In this document: piece after piece, positions 28,001 to 36,387 of the stretch
How positions within the stretch are numbered: the first letter of the stretch is position 1
Layout of the letters: every line of letters starts with the position of its first letter
Source of the DNA: Bradyrhizobium sp. JYMT SZCCT0180
Lineage (GTDB): Bacteria > Pseudomonadota > Alphaproteobacteria > Rhizobiales > Xanthobacteraceae
Assembly: GCF_018130165.1 (NCBI RefSeq)
Contig: NZ_JAFCLZ010000008.1
Location: 241,232 to 305,231 of the forward strand
Direction of reading: 5' to 3'
Length of the DNA: 64,000 bases
The notes under the pieces: model-generated
Database searches by the model: none
What the model was told of the DNA's origin: nothing
The model's input: only the letters and a program-made list of their open reading frames with translations
Position numbers and translations under genes: made by a program

Positions 28001-28999
28001 ATGTTGAACCGACGCAGCCTGTTGGCGCTACTGTTCGCCGTTTCAGCGATCGGCGCTGCCTGGGCGCAGCCGTCGTCGGACCCTTTGCCGTCCTGGAACG
28101 ACGGCGCCGTCAAAAAGTCCATCACCGATTTCGTTGCACGGGTTACGACACAGGGCGACGCCGACTTCGTCCCCGTCGAACAACGCATCGCCGTCTTCGA
28201 CAATGACGGCACGCTGTGGTGCGAGCAGCCGGAGTATTTCCAGGCCGTTTTTGCGTTCGATCGCGTCAAAGCGATGGCACCCAGCCATCCGCAATGGAAA
28301 AGCCAGCAGCCGTTCAAGGCGTTCCTTTCCGGTGACAGGAAGGCGCTGGCGGAGCAAGGCGAGAAGGGCGTGCTGACGCTGGTGGCCGCGGCGCATAGTG
28401 GCATGACCACGGACGAGTTCGCAAAGTCCGTCGCCGACTGGCTCGCGACCGCAAGACATCCGCGTTTCAACCGGCCCTACAACGAACTGATCTACCAGCC
28501 GATGGTCGAACTGCTGGCCTATCTCCGCGCCAATGGCTTCAAGACCTTTATCGTGTCCGGCGGCGGCGTCGAGTTCATGCGGGTGTGGGCTGAGAAGGCC
28601 TACGGCATTCCGCCCGAGCAGGTGGTGGGCTCGTCCGGCGTCACGCAATACCGGCTCGACGCCGCTGGCAAGCCGTCGTTGTTGAAGACGGTGAAAGTGC
28701 AGTTCATCGACGACGGGCCGGGCAAGCCGTCGGGCATCAACATGATCATTGGCCGCCGCCCGATCCTCGCCTTCGGCAATTCGGACGGCGACCATCAGAT
28801 GCTGCAATGGACCATGGCGGGAAGCGGCCCGCGCTTTGCCGGCATCGTCCACCACACAGATAGCACGCGGGAATATGCCTACGACCGCCCGTCGAAGATC
28901 GGAAAGCTCGACAAGGCGTGGGAGGAGGCGAAGGCGAAGGGATGGACCGTCGTGGACATGAAGCGGGACTGGAAGAGGGTTTTCGCGTTCGAACCATGA
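28001..28999 (+). CDS. Exported HAD-superfamily phosphatase
   Basis: 332 residues with signal peptide MLNRRSLLALLFAVSAIGAAWA. HAD motif I is VFDNDGTLW (nucleophile Asp67, acid Asp69), motif II FIVSGGG, and the C-terminal acidic motif GNSDGDHQM. Probable periplasmic phosphomonoesterase (phosphoserine phosphatase-like fold). Placed directly between sulfatases and DUF1254 genes, so it may remove phosphate from the same class of substrate; this is inference. Confidence 0.85.
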   Translation: MLNRRSLLALLFAVSAIGAAWAQPSSDPLPSWNDGAVKKSITDFVARVTTQGDADFVPVEQRIAVFDNDGTLWCEQPEYFQAVFAFDRVKAMAPSHPQWKSQQPFKAFLSGDRKALAEQGEKGVLTLVAAAHSGMTTDEFAKSVADWLATARHPRFNRPYNELIYQPMVELLAYLRANGFKTFIVSGGGVEFMRVWAEKAYGIPPEQVVGSSGVTQYRLDAAGKPSLLKTVKVQFIDDGPGKPSGINMIIGRRPILAFGNSDGDHQMLQWTMAGSGPRFAGIVHHTDSTREYAYDRPSKIGKLDKAWEEAKAKGWTVVDMKRDWKRVFAFEP

Positions 29000-29031
29000 A
29001 CGGATGAAGGCATCAAAAGGAGTAGCACGTA

Positions 29032-30348
29032 ATGACCGGACTTATTTCTGCGGCAACTACTCTGTTTCTTGCGACGGCGATGGCAGCAAACGCGCAGGCG
29101 CAACCCGCCCGTATCGCGGATCAGGATATCAGCGACGCCTATATCTACCTGCTTGGCCGGTTATTGGTAACGCGTCAGCAGCAGCTCGACTTCCAGGAAG
29201 GTTTCAAATGGAATGAACTGGTGCATCGCAAGCCCGGCGCTGTGGATTGGCCGAACCCCAACCTCGACGTGGCCTACTCCGAAGCGTGGGTAGCGGTGGA
29301 CGAAAGCAGCTGCACCATCGTCAGCGTGCCGAAAGTCGAGGGCCGCTACTATACGGTCCACTTCCTCAACGGTTGGGGCGAGACCATTGCCAATATCAAT
29401 GAGCGCCTGTTTCCCAAGCGGCCGTTCGGCGAGTTCGCCGTGTGTCTCAGAGGCTCGAATGTCGCGATCCCTGCCGGAGCAACGCGCATCGATCTGCCGG
29501 TGAAATATTCCCGCGTGCTTGCGCGGGTCGAACTCGGCTCCCATCCGGACGCTGCTATCGCCTTGCAACACCAGTTCAAGTTTCGGGCAACAGGCACGCC
29601 GAAACTTCCGGAAATTCCCAAAACGCCGATATTCGAGCTGGAGAAGTTGCCGGGAGTCGAAGCCTTCGAGGTTGCCGACATCGCGCTCGACGGTGAACCG
29701 GATCTCAGCGTCGGGCTGGAAGCGTTGGCCCAGAACGCCCGCGATATTGGCAAGGCCGTCAAGGACCCGGCCGAACGGGCGCGCGTCGATCAGGTCATCC
29801 GCACCCGCGCTTTCGGCGATATCGGCAAGGCCAGCGCCATCATCGGCCACGGAACGGTGCAGAATGGCTGGGCGCGTCCCGGTGTCGTCGGGGAATACGG
29901 CCTCGATTATTTGGCGCGGACCATGGTCGACAATGGCGGCATCTGGGCCAACATCAAGCCGGAAGTTCTCTACTATCGAGGTAGCCTCGATCAGGCCGGA
30001 GCCGAGCTAAGCGGTGACAACGTCTATACGCTGACCTTCCCCAGGGATGGCTTGCCGGCTCAGTACGCGACGTTCTTCTGGTCGGTCATCGCCGTCGATG
30101 GTCACCGTTTTCGCGTGCTGCCCAATCCCCTCAACAGGTTCCTGCTCAACAATCAGTCCGGCGTGAAATACAATCCCGACGGCTCACTCACGCTCTACTT
30201 CGCCGACCAGAAGCCGGCTGACGCGCCCGACAATAACTGGCTGCCGACGCCGAAGGGGCAGAAGTACCGACTGACTTTCCGGTTCTACCGGCCGACGGAA
30301 GGCGTGGCGAACGGCACCTACTATCCACCGCCGCTGATCAAGCGGTGA
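29032..30348 (+). CDS. Exported DUF1254/DUF1214 protein, copy 1
   Basis: 438 residues. Signal peptide ends near NAQAQ. The N-terminal half (DAYIYLLGRLLVTRQQ, NPNLDVAYSEAWVAVDES, RYYTVHFLNGWGET) matches DUF1254; the C-terminal part (YTLTFPRDGLPAQYATFFWSV, FRVLPNPLNRFLLNN, NWLPTPKG) matches DUF1214. The biochemical role of these domains is not established. AAGGAG lies near the start. First of three such genes within 5 kb, all likely periplasmic. Confidence 0.87.
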   Translation: MTGLISAATTLFLATAMAANAQAQPARIADQDISDAYIYLLGRLLVTRQQQLDFQEGFKWNELVHRKPGAVDWPNPNLDVAYSEAWVAVDESSCTIVSVPKVEGRYYTVHFLNGWGETIANINERLFPKRPFGEFAVCLRGSNVAIPAGATRIDLPVKYSRVLARVELGSHPDAAIALQHQFKFRATGTPKLPEIPKTPIFELEKLPGVEAFEVADIALDGEPDLSVGLEALAQNARDIGKAVKDPAERARVDQVIRTRAFGDIGKASAIIGHGTVQNGWARPGVVGEYGLDYLARTMVDNGGIWANIKPEVLYYRGSLDQAGAELSGDNVYTLTFPRDGLPAQYATFFWSVIAVDGHRFRVLPNPLNRFLLNNQSGVKYNPDGSLTLYFADQKPADAPDNNWLPTPKGQKYRLTFRFYRPTEGVANGTYYPPPLIKR

Positions 30349-30365
30349 CGGAAAAGGAGGGAGCG

Positions 30366-30860
30366 ATGACAGTCGGTGCAAGGTTCTCGGCCTCTTCATC
30401 TTCGGTGTGTTCCTCACCTTCGGGATCATCGCGCATTACTGTGCCGGCGCACGCTGGCCAACCGGCGAATTGTTCAAGCAGAACATCACGCTGTGGTGGG
30501 CCTGCCCATGGACGCTGTCGGTCGCAGCCGTGCAGGCCGGCGGGCTTGGCATGGTGGCAATGGGTCTCACGCTGATGCTGGCCGCGCGGGTATCGCCAAA
30601 ACACCCGGCGGCAGAAGGCTCGGCGGCGCTTTGGTTCTGCATCGTCGGGCTGCTCGGCGTTTTCGCCGTCGGCTACCCCCGGCTACTTCGTCTTCGATGC
30701 GATCTGGCCGAGCTATTACTACTCGCCAGTAACAACCGGAAAGAACGTATGGCTGCTAGGGCAGGCGCTTTTCATAGCAGCATATTTCGCGGGCGCGATC
30801 CTGGCGTTCAACACGGTGCGGCGTGCGCTCAATGCGATTCCGGTGGAAGCCGGAATCTGA
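30366..30860 (+). pseudogene. Membrane-protein gene with two compensating frameshifts
   Basis: ATG 30366 has GGAGGGAG upstream. Frame is lost around 30380 (GCAAGG; one A appears missing), where the product changes from MTVGA to a hydrophobic frame reading VLGLFIFGVFLTFGIIAHYC. It is lost again at the C5 run near 30678 (one C too many), after which GYFVFDAIWPSYYYSPVTTG and FIAAYFAGAILAFNTVRRAL run to the TGA at 30858. The two shifts cancel and restore the start-codon frame. Corrected, it would be about 164 residues with four membrane helices. Either assembly errors or a real decayed gene. Confidence 0.7.
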
Positions 30861-30879
30861 TCGAACAGGAGAGTATACA

Positions 30880-32391
30880 ATGAGCAGTACAAATGATTCA
30901 GGACTCGATCGGCGCAACCTGCTCATGGCGGGGGCGACACTCGCCGCTGCTTCGACCCCGACTGTGGCACGTGCGCAAAATTCATCGCTGAACCCACAGC
31001 CTCTGCCACCGTCGCCGGAATGGGCTCGCGCGCTGCCACCGGGGCCGGACGCACGCGTGAAGATCACTGAGGCTTACGCCGCCCACGTCGCGCGCGACGC
31101 CTTCTTCTGGGCATGGCCGCTGGTCAATACTTATAACCGCCGGCTTGCATTCTCTAAGATGACGGAACAGCGGTATGTCGGCCCGTTGCTCGAGGCGCCG
31201 CTCAACCGCCTCACGATGCTCACGGATTACGTCAATCCGGAAGAGCGCAATGTCGCGTGCCCGAACCAGGATGTGGTTTACGGCCTCGGGATGGTGGCGC
31301 TGGATGTTACTCCGGTGGTGGTTCAGGTGCCGGATTTCGGCGATCGCTTCTGGGTCTATCAAATCGTCGATTTGCGCACCGACAGCTTCGTTCAGCTCGG
31401 CAAGATGTACGGCACCACGCCCGGCTTCTACCTCCTGGTCGGGCCCGACTGGAACAGTGAAGTGCCAAAGGGCATCACCCGCGTATTCCGCGCGTCGAGC
31501 AATACAGGCCTTGTCGCGCCACGTATCGCCCAGAACGACACGCCGGAAGACAAGCGCGCTATTCAGGACGTGCTGACCGGTATCGCGATGTACCCGGTCG
31601 CGGAGTACGACGGGCGTGCGAAAAGGGTCGAGTGGAGCAAGCTGCCAAAAGTCCCCGGCGCGCCTCCCGGCGAAGAGGAAACGCGCTGGGTGCTTCCTGA
31701 AAAGTTTTTCGACGTGCTTCCCATGGTACTCGCCGATGCGCCGCCGCTGCCCGGCGAAGAAGCACGCTACGGGCAATTGCTCGCCGTGCTGGCTGCCGCC
31801 AAAGATAATCCAAAAGTAAGACATGCGATGATTGAGGCCGCCAAAGACGCCGAAGAGAAATTGGTAAATCCATTGTTCCAGTTCCGTAACTACGGCCAGC
31901 AATTGCCTCACAACTGGAGCACTATCTCCAACGAGTCCGCGTTCGGGACGGACTATTTTACGCGTACAGCGGTTGCCAAATCGAACATCCTGGTAAATTC
32001 GCCAAACGAAACGAAGTATTTTTATCAGGACCTCGATGCTTCGGGGGCACGGCTCAACAACGCCAACCGCTACACGGTCACGTTCGCGAAAGACGGCACG
32101 CCTCCCGTGAATGGCTTCTGGTCGCTCTCGATTTACAATCAACACCATTTCTTCGTGGCAAACCCGATTAACCGCTTCTCGGTCGGCACCAAGAACAAGG
32201 ACCTCAAACCTGCCGGCGATGGTTCGCTCACCATCTACGTGCAGGCCGAGGCGCCGGCCGATCCCACACAGCGCGCGAACTGGCTGCCTGCTCCCAAGGG
32301 AGATTTCTCGCTTTACGTCCGAGCCTACTGGCCGAAGACGGAAGTCACGGAGGGGTCATGGACGCCGCCCGCGGTGCAGCGTGTCGGTTAG
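30880..32391 (+). CDS. Exported DUF1254/DUF1214 protein, copy 2 (Tat-type signal)
   Basis: 503 residues from ATG 30880 with AGGAG upstream. The N-terminus LDRRNLLMAGATLAAAS is a twin-arginine signal, cleaved near TVARA. DUF1254 region: DAFFWAWPLVNTYNRR, CPNQDVVYGLGMVALD, FWVYQIVDLRTDSF. DUF1214 region: NRYTVTFAKDGTPPVNGFWS, FFVANPINRFSVGTKN, NWLPAPKGDFSLYVRAYWP. Tat export suggests folding or cofactor loading in the cytoplasm. Function unknown. Confidence 0.88.
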   Translation: MSSTNDSGLDRRNLLMAGATLAAASTPTVARAQNSSLNPQPLPPSPEWARALPPGPDARVKITEAYAAHVARDAFFWAWPLVNTYNRRLAFSKMTEQRYVGPLLEAPLNRLTMLTDYVNPEERNVACPNQDVVYGLGMVALDVTPVVVQVPDFGDRFWVYQIVDLRTDSFVQLGKMYGTTPGFYLLVGPDWNSEVPKGITRVFRASSNTGLVAPRIAQNDTPEDKRAIQDVLTGIAMYPVAEYDGRAKRVEWSKLPKVPGAPPGEEETRWVLPEKFFDVLPMVLADAPPLPGEEARYGQLLAVLAAAKDNPKVRHAMIEAAKDAEEKLVNPLFQFRNYGQQLPHNWSTISNESAFGTDYFTRTAVAKSNILVNSPNETKYFYQDLDASGARLNNANRYTVTFAKDGTPPVNGFWSLSIYNQHHFFVANPINRFSVGTKNKDLKPAGDGSLTIYVQAEAPADPTQRANWLPAPKGDFSLYVRAYWPKTEVTEGSWTPPAVQRVG

Positions 32392-32475
32392 GAGACGCAG
32401 GTGAACGACCACAACGTAAATCCCGGTTGTCTTGCGGGACCAGGCATCGGCTATCTGCGCATTAGGAGTTTGACT

Positions 32476-33873
32476 GTGAAACGTGCCGCCTTCGGACTGA
32501 TCTCCCTTGCATGGGTAGCGTCGCTGGGCCCGGCATCTGCTCAAGGTGTCACCGAGCAGGAGGCCTACGCGATCGCCAAGGACGCTTATGTTTACGCTTA
32601 TCCACTGATGCTGACGCAGGCTACCGTGCGCAAGCTTGGTAATTTTGCTCAGGCCGTCGATGGCGATGCGTATGGGCCGCCTAACCAGTTCCATCACGCA
32701 CGCCACTTTCCCAACGCCGACGACAGGATCGTGATCCGCACGAATGTGGACACGTTGTATTCGGCGGCCGTTCTCGACCTGAAGGCCGAGCCGATGGTCT
32801 TATCGGTGCCGGCCGCTGATCGTTACTTCATGCTGCCGATGCTCAGCCTCTGGACGGATGTATTCGCCGTGCCTGGCACACGCACCACCGGCAGGAACGT
32901 AGCGCGCGATTTCCTCGTGGTCGGACCGCAATGGCGAGGCACCGCGCCTGCGGGTCTGGAGGTGATCCGCAGCCCCACGCGCTATGTGTGGATCATCGGC
33001 CGCACGCAGACGAACGGCGTCGCCGACTATTCGAACGTCCACAAGGTCCAGGACGCGATGAAGCTCCGGCCGCTCTCTGCGCGAGGCAAAAGCAGCTATG
33101 TGCCGCCCAACGGCAAGGTCGATCCCGCCATCGACATGAAGGCGGCGCCGCCCGACGTGGTGGACAAGATGGACGCGGCAACTTACTTCGGAAGGTTCGC
33201 TGAGCTGCTCAAGGACAACCCTCCCAATCAGGTCGATTATCCCATCGTCCATCGCCTCGAACGAACGGGCTTCAAGGTCGGCCAGAGCTTTGATCTCGCG
33301 AAGAGTCCGGCGAACATTCGGCAGGCGTTCGAGAAGGGCCATGCCGACGGCCGGGGGCTGGTGCTCGCCGAGGGCAAGAAGGCCGCCGGTATCGGCGGCA
33401 AGGGCTGGATCTACACCACGCGCAGCGGAACTTACGGCACGGACTATCTCTATCGCGCCGCCATCGCGCAGTGCTGTGTCGGAGAGAACCTGCCGCAGGA
33501 CGCGGTCTATCCATCGCTGTCCAGCGATAGCCAGGGCCAGCCGCTCGACGGCAAGAGCAACTACGTGCTGCACTTCGACAAGGCCAAGCTGCCGCCTGTG
33601 GATGCTTTCTGGTCGGTGACGGCCTATGACATCGACGGCTATTTCATTCCGAATCCGATCAAACGGCAGGCCATCGGCGACCGCGACAGGCTGATCGCCA
33701 ACGCCGACGGCTCCGTCGACCTCTACATCCAGGCCGAGTCCCCAGGCAAGGAGAAGGAGGCGAACTGGCTGCCGGTCGGCAAGGCGCCGTTCACGCTGCT
33801 GATGCGGCTCTATTCACCGCGCGAGGTATTCCTCGAAGGCAATTGGGCGCCGCCGGCCGTGGTGCGGCAATGA
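32476..33873 (+). CDS. Exported DUF1254/DUF1214 protein, copy 3
   Basis: 465 residues from GTG 32476, chosen because AGGAG (32464-32468) is 7 bases upstream and a signal peptide MKRAAFGLISLAWVASLGPASA follows; the frame is open to 32401. DUF1254: DAYVYAYPLMLTQATVRKL, RTNVDTLYSAAVLDLKAEP, RYFMLPMLSLWTDVF. DUF1214: YVLHFDKAKLPPVDAFWSVT, PNPIKRQAIGDRDRL, NWLPVGKAPFTLLMRLYSP. Paralog of the two genes upstream but more diverged. Probable periplasmic protein. Confidence 0.88.
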   Translation: MKRAAFGLISLAWVASLGPASAQGVTEQEAYAIAKDAYVYAYPLMLTQATVRKLGNFAQAVDGDAYGPPNQFHHARHFPNADDRIVIRTNVDTLYSAAVLDLKAEPMVLSVPAADRYFMLPMLSLWTDVFAVPGTRTTGRNVARDFLVVGPQWRGTAPAGLEVIRSPTRYVWIIGRTQTNGVADYSNVHKVQDAMKLRPLSARGKSSYVPPNGKVDPAIDMKAAPPDVVDKMDAATYFGRFAELLKDNPPNQVDYPIVHRLERTGFKVGQSFDLAKSPANIRQAFEKGHADGRGLVLAEGKKAAGIGGKGWIYTTRSGTYGTDYLYRAAIAQCCVGENLPQDAVYPSLSSDSQGQPLDGKSNYVLHFDKAKLPPVDAFWSVTAYDIDGYFIPNPIKRQAIGDRDRLIANADGSVDLYIQAESPGKEKEANWLPVGKAPFTLLMRLYSPREVFLEGNWAPPAVVRQ

Positions 33874-33886
33874 GCGAGGATCGCAC

Positions 33887-34129
33887 ATGAACGGCTACGA
33901 CATCTTCGCCTGGATCGTGCTGATCATCCTGATTGCCTGCGTGGTCGGTGTGTTCTGCATCGCCGGCGGGCTGCCGGGGCACATTGCGAGGAGCCGCAAC
34001 CATCCATGGGCGGAGGCGGTGACGGTGGCCGGCTGGATCACGCTGATCTGCGGTTTTGCGCTGTGGCCGGTCGCGCTGATCTGGGCCTATGTCGACATTC
34101 CGCGTCCGCGCGCGGAGACACGGCCATGA
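33887..34129 (+). CDS. DUF3302 (YiaW-like) inner-membrane protein
   Basis: 80 residues with two membrane helices (FAWIVLIILIACVVGVFCIA and AVTVAGWITLICGFALWPVA). It resembles E. coli YiaW. The stop overlaps the start of the HlyD-type gene (ATGA at 34126-34129); in E. coli yiaW and yiaV are also paired. Function unknown, probably assists the HlyD-type partner. Confidence 0.82.
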   Translation: MNGYDIFAWIVLIILIACVVGVFCIAGGLPGHIARSRNHPWAEAVTVAGWITLICGFALWPVALIWAYVDIPRPRAETRP

Positions 34130-35067
34130 TGATCGCGCTGATGGCGGCTTACCTGGTCTTTCTGTTCGCCATCGTGCGGCTCGGCATCGTGCGCTTCAAT
34201 CCGTTCTGGAAGGGGTCGCCCTTCATCGTGCTGCTGCTGCTCAACCTCGGCCTGTTCATTCCGATGGGCTGGGGCGCGCCGCAGGGCCCGGCGCTGGTCG
34301 TGCGCCATGCCGTCTCGATCGTGCCCGATGTCGCAGGCGAGGTGCTCGACGTTCCCGTCATGGCGAATACGCCGGTCAAGCCCGGCGATGTTCTGTTCCG
34401 CATCGATCCCGTGCCGTACCAGGCGCAGGTCAGGACGATCGAAGCGCAGCTGAAACTCTCGGCAACGCGCCTGGCCCAGATGACGCAACTGTTCGAGCGT
34501 GATTCCGGCCGCGGCTTCGATGTCGAGCAGCGGCAGTCCGAGGTCGACCAGCTCAAGGGTCAGCTCGAGGCGGCGCAGTGGAACCTCGACAAGACCACCG
34601 TCCGTGCGCCGGGCGAGGGCTATGTCACCAACCTCGCGCTGCGCAAGGGCGCTCGCGTGGCCAACCTGCCGCTGGCGCCTGTGATGGCGTTCATCGACAC
34701 ATCAGGCACCATCATCGGTGTCGAGATCAACCAGATCGATGCACGCCATGTCGAGCCGGGGCAGGAGGCTGAAGTAACCTTCAAGTTTGCACCCGGTCAT
34801 ATCTACGCGGGCAGGGTGGAAGGCGTACTGCAGGCCATTGCCACGGGACAGGCGCAGGCGTCCGGCACCGCCGTCATGCCCAAAGCGATTGAAGCCGCGC
34901 CGTTCGTGGTGCGCATCAAGCTTGATGATGCCGAGGTCGCGCGGAGGCTGCCGGCCGGCTCGACAGGCACGGCTGCGATCTACACCGAACATCTGAAACC
35001 AACGCACGTCATTCGGCGCGTCATCCTGCGCCAGGTCGCGATATTGAACTATGTCAATCCGTTCTAA
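34126..35067 (+). CDS. HlyD/YiaV-type membrane fusion protein
   Basis: 313 residues from ATG 34126. Two N-terminal membrane helices (about 4-22 and 31-50), then the biotinyl-lipoyl half PDVAGEVLDVPVMANTPVKP and GDVLFRIDP, a coiled-coil hairpin (about 95-155), and the second lipoyl half TTVRAPGEGYVTNLALRKG. It would span the periplasm as an adaptor. No ABC or MFS exporter is adjacent; the next gene is a convergent outer-membrane protein. Confidence 0.87.
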   Translation: MMIALMAAYLVFLFAIVRLGIVRFNPFWKGSPFIVLLLLNLGLFIPMGWGAPQGPALVVRHAVSIVPDVAGEVLDVPVMANTPVKPGDVLFRIDPVPYQAQVRTIEAQLKLSATRLAQMTQLFERDSGRGFDVEQRQSEVDQLKGQLEAAQWNLDKTTVRAPGEGYVTNLALRKGARVANLPLAPVMAFIDTSGTIIGVEINQIDARHVEPGQEAEVTFKFAPGHIYAGRVEGVLQAIATGQAQASGTAVMPKAIEAAPFVVRIKLDDAEVARRLPAGSTGTAAIYTEHLKPTHVIRRVILRQVAILNYVNPF

Positions 35068-35068
35068 C

Positions 35069-36076
35069 CTACTTCAGGTGCCTTGGTCCGCGCGGCGTCA
35101 CCGGTTTCTCCGGAGCGGCCGGCGTGAAGCTCAGGGTCGCCATGAATGTGGCATTCGCCGGCCGGTTCTCGGTGAAGACGTCCGCGTAGCCGCGCAGGTT
35201 CAGATAGCCGGTGTAGCCTTCCCACGCCGGAAAGAAGAAACCGATCTGCGGGCCGATGCCGATTGCCGTGCCCCTGTTGGCGCCGAGCTTTGCGCCGGTG
35301 CCGGTGTCGCCGGTGACCTGCTGATAGACATAGCCGACGGCCCCAACGTGAACGCTCTTGCCGATAAACTGCGAAGCCGCCAGGTCGGCATGAAAGTCGA
35401 TGCCGTTGCGGTAATCCAGAGCCGTGTTCGTGCCGCTGAAGCTGAAGCCCCCGACCACCGTAAACTCCTGGCCCGTCTTCGGATTGAGATAGGTGTAGCC
35501 GGCGCCGCTATCGACCGCGACAAAACCGGGACTGAGATTCGCGAGGCGGGTGGAATCATAGGTACCGGTCGGTATATTGCCGAACACGTAGGTCATGAGA
35601 TTGTGGACGCCGAAATTCCACTTCAGGGTACCGATGTAATACACGTCGCCCCAGGTGACCCGGTTGTCGAAGGCCGAGCCGGAAATCGTGTTGCCCCGCG
35701 GCCCTGTCAGCGTCGCGTTGATATCGACGCCGATATTGCCGGGCACGGTCGCCGCACCGATCGTCAGCTGGCCGCCGAGCACAGGTGTCGCGAAAGTGTA
35801 GGTCGGCAGGAATACGCCGACATCCGCTTTTGCGCGCAGCCCGGCAACGATGTTGGAATTGTTCTGGAGGGCTTTGCCTCCGCCGGCTGTGGCGTCGAGA
35901 TGAATATACTGGAAGGTATAGCTCATCCCGGGCTGGCCAGGCACTGCGGAGAGGCTGCCCATGGTGCCCGGCAGCCAGAACCCGATGCCGCCGTTGTCCG
36001 CCTTTGCAGCAACCGGCACCAAAGCGATCGCGGTGAACGTCAAGACTGCGAGCGCTTGTTGCGACCATCGATCCAT
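35069..36076 (-). CDS. Outer-membrane channel-like protein (Phenol_MetA_deg/SphA type)
   Basis: 335 residues with signal peptide (cut near VAAKA). Alternating Gly/aromatic beta strands (SYTFQYIHLD, NFGVHNLMTYVFGNIPTGTY, GYLNLRGYADVF) fit the beta-barrel 'meta-pathway of phenol degradation' family. Likely lets a hydrophobic or aromatic compound cross the outer membrane. Convergent with the HlyD-type gene (1-bp gap). The same 14-base word that precedes the 21927 gene lies 179 bp upstream of it. Confidence 0.8.
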   Translation of the reverse strand: MDRWSQQALAVLTFTAIALVPVAAKADNGGIGFWLPGTMGSLSAVPGQPGMSYTFQYIHLDATAGGGKALQNNSNIVAGLRAKADVGVFLPTYTFATPVLGGQLTIGAATVPGNIGVDINATLTGPRGNTISGSAFDNRVTWGDVYYIGTLKWNFGVHNLMTYVFGNIPTGTYDSTRLANLSPGFVAVDSGAGYTYLNPKTGQEFTVVGGFSFSGTNTALDYRNGIDFHADLAASQFIGKSVHVGAVGYVYQQVTGDTGTGAKLGANRGTAIGIGPQIGFFFPAWEGYTGYLNLRGYADVFTENRPANATFMATLSFTPAAPEKPVTPRGPRHLK

Positions 36077-36154
36077 CGTTTGGATTCTCCCGAAGGCGCC
36101 AAAACACAGTTCATTCTAGAAGAAGGCAAAGCTGGTTTTGCGCCTCATTTAGGG

Positions 36155-36181
36155 TTCGGCCCGCACGGCCGAAGGTTTTTC
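36155..36181 (+). terminator. Hairpin with T-run in the divergent region
   Basis: TTCGGCC (36155-36161), a 5-base loop and GGCCGAA (36167-36173) followed by GGTTTTTCC. In plus direction it looks like an intrinsic terminator, yet it lies in the divergent gap 36077-36387, upstream of the cyclase gene, so it may be an attenuator or block read-through. The rest of this 311-bp gap shows no gene. Confidence 0.4.
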
Positions 36182-36255
36182 CTGGGTAGTGACTTAATCG
36201 CCACGCGGCCTTGCCGGTTAGACTGTTCCAATGCTGCATTTCGGGACAACCAATA

Positions 36256-36269
36256 TGCAGTTTGTGCCA
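36256..36269 (-). promoter_or_regulatory. Candidate regulator site, copy B (14-base word)
   Basis: On the minus strand this reads TGGCACAAACTGCA, identical to 21715-21728 and in the same orientation and similar distance relative to the next start codon (180 bp, outer-membrane protein gene). Possible site for the AraC regulator at 20466-21485. Confidence 0.35.
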
Positions 36270-36387
36270 CCGCTGCAGGTTGCCGTCCTAATCAGTTCTC
36301 AATAGTTGCCATGCGAAGGTGTTCTGATGTCAGGCGTTGCGGAGCGTCCGCCTGCGAAATCCCGAAGACGGAGCTGGAGGTCCAGAG

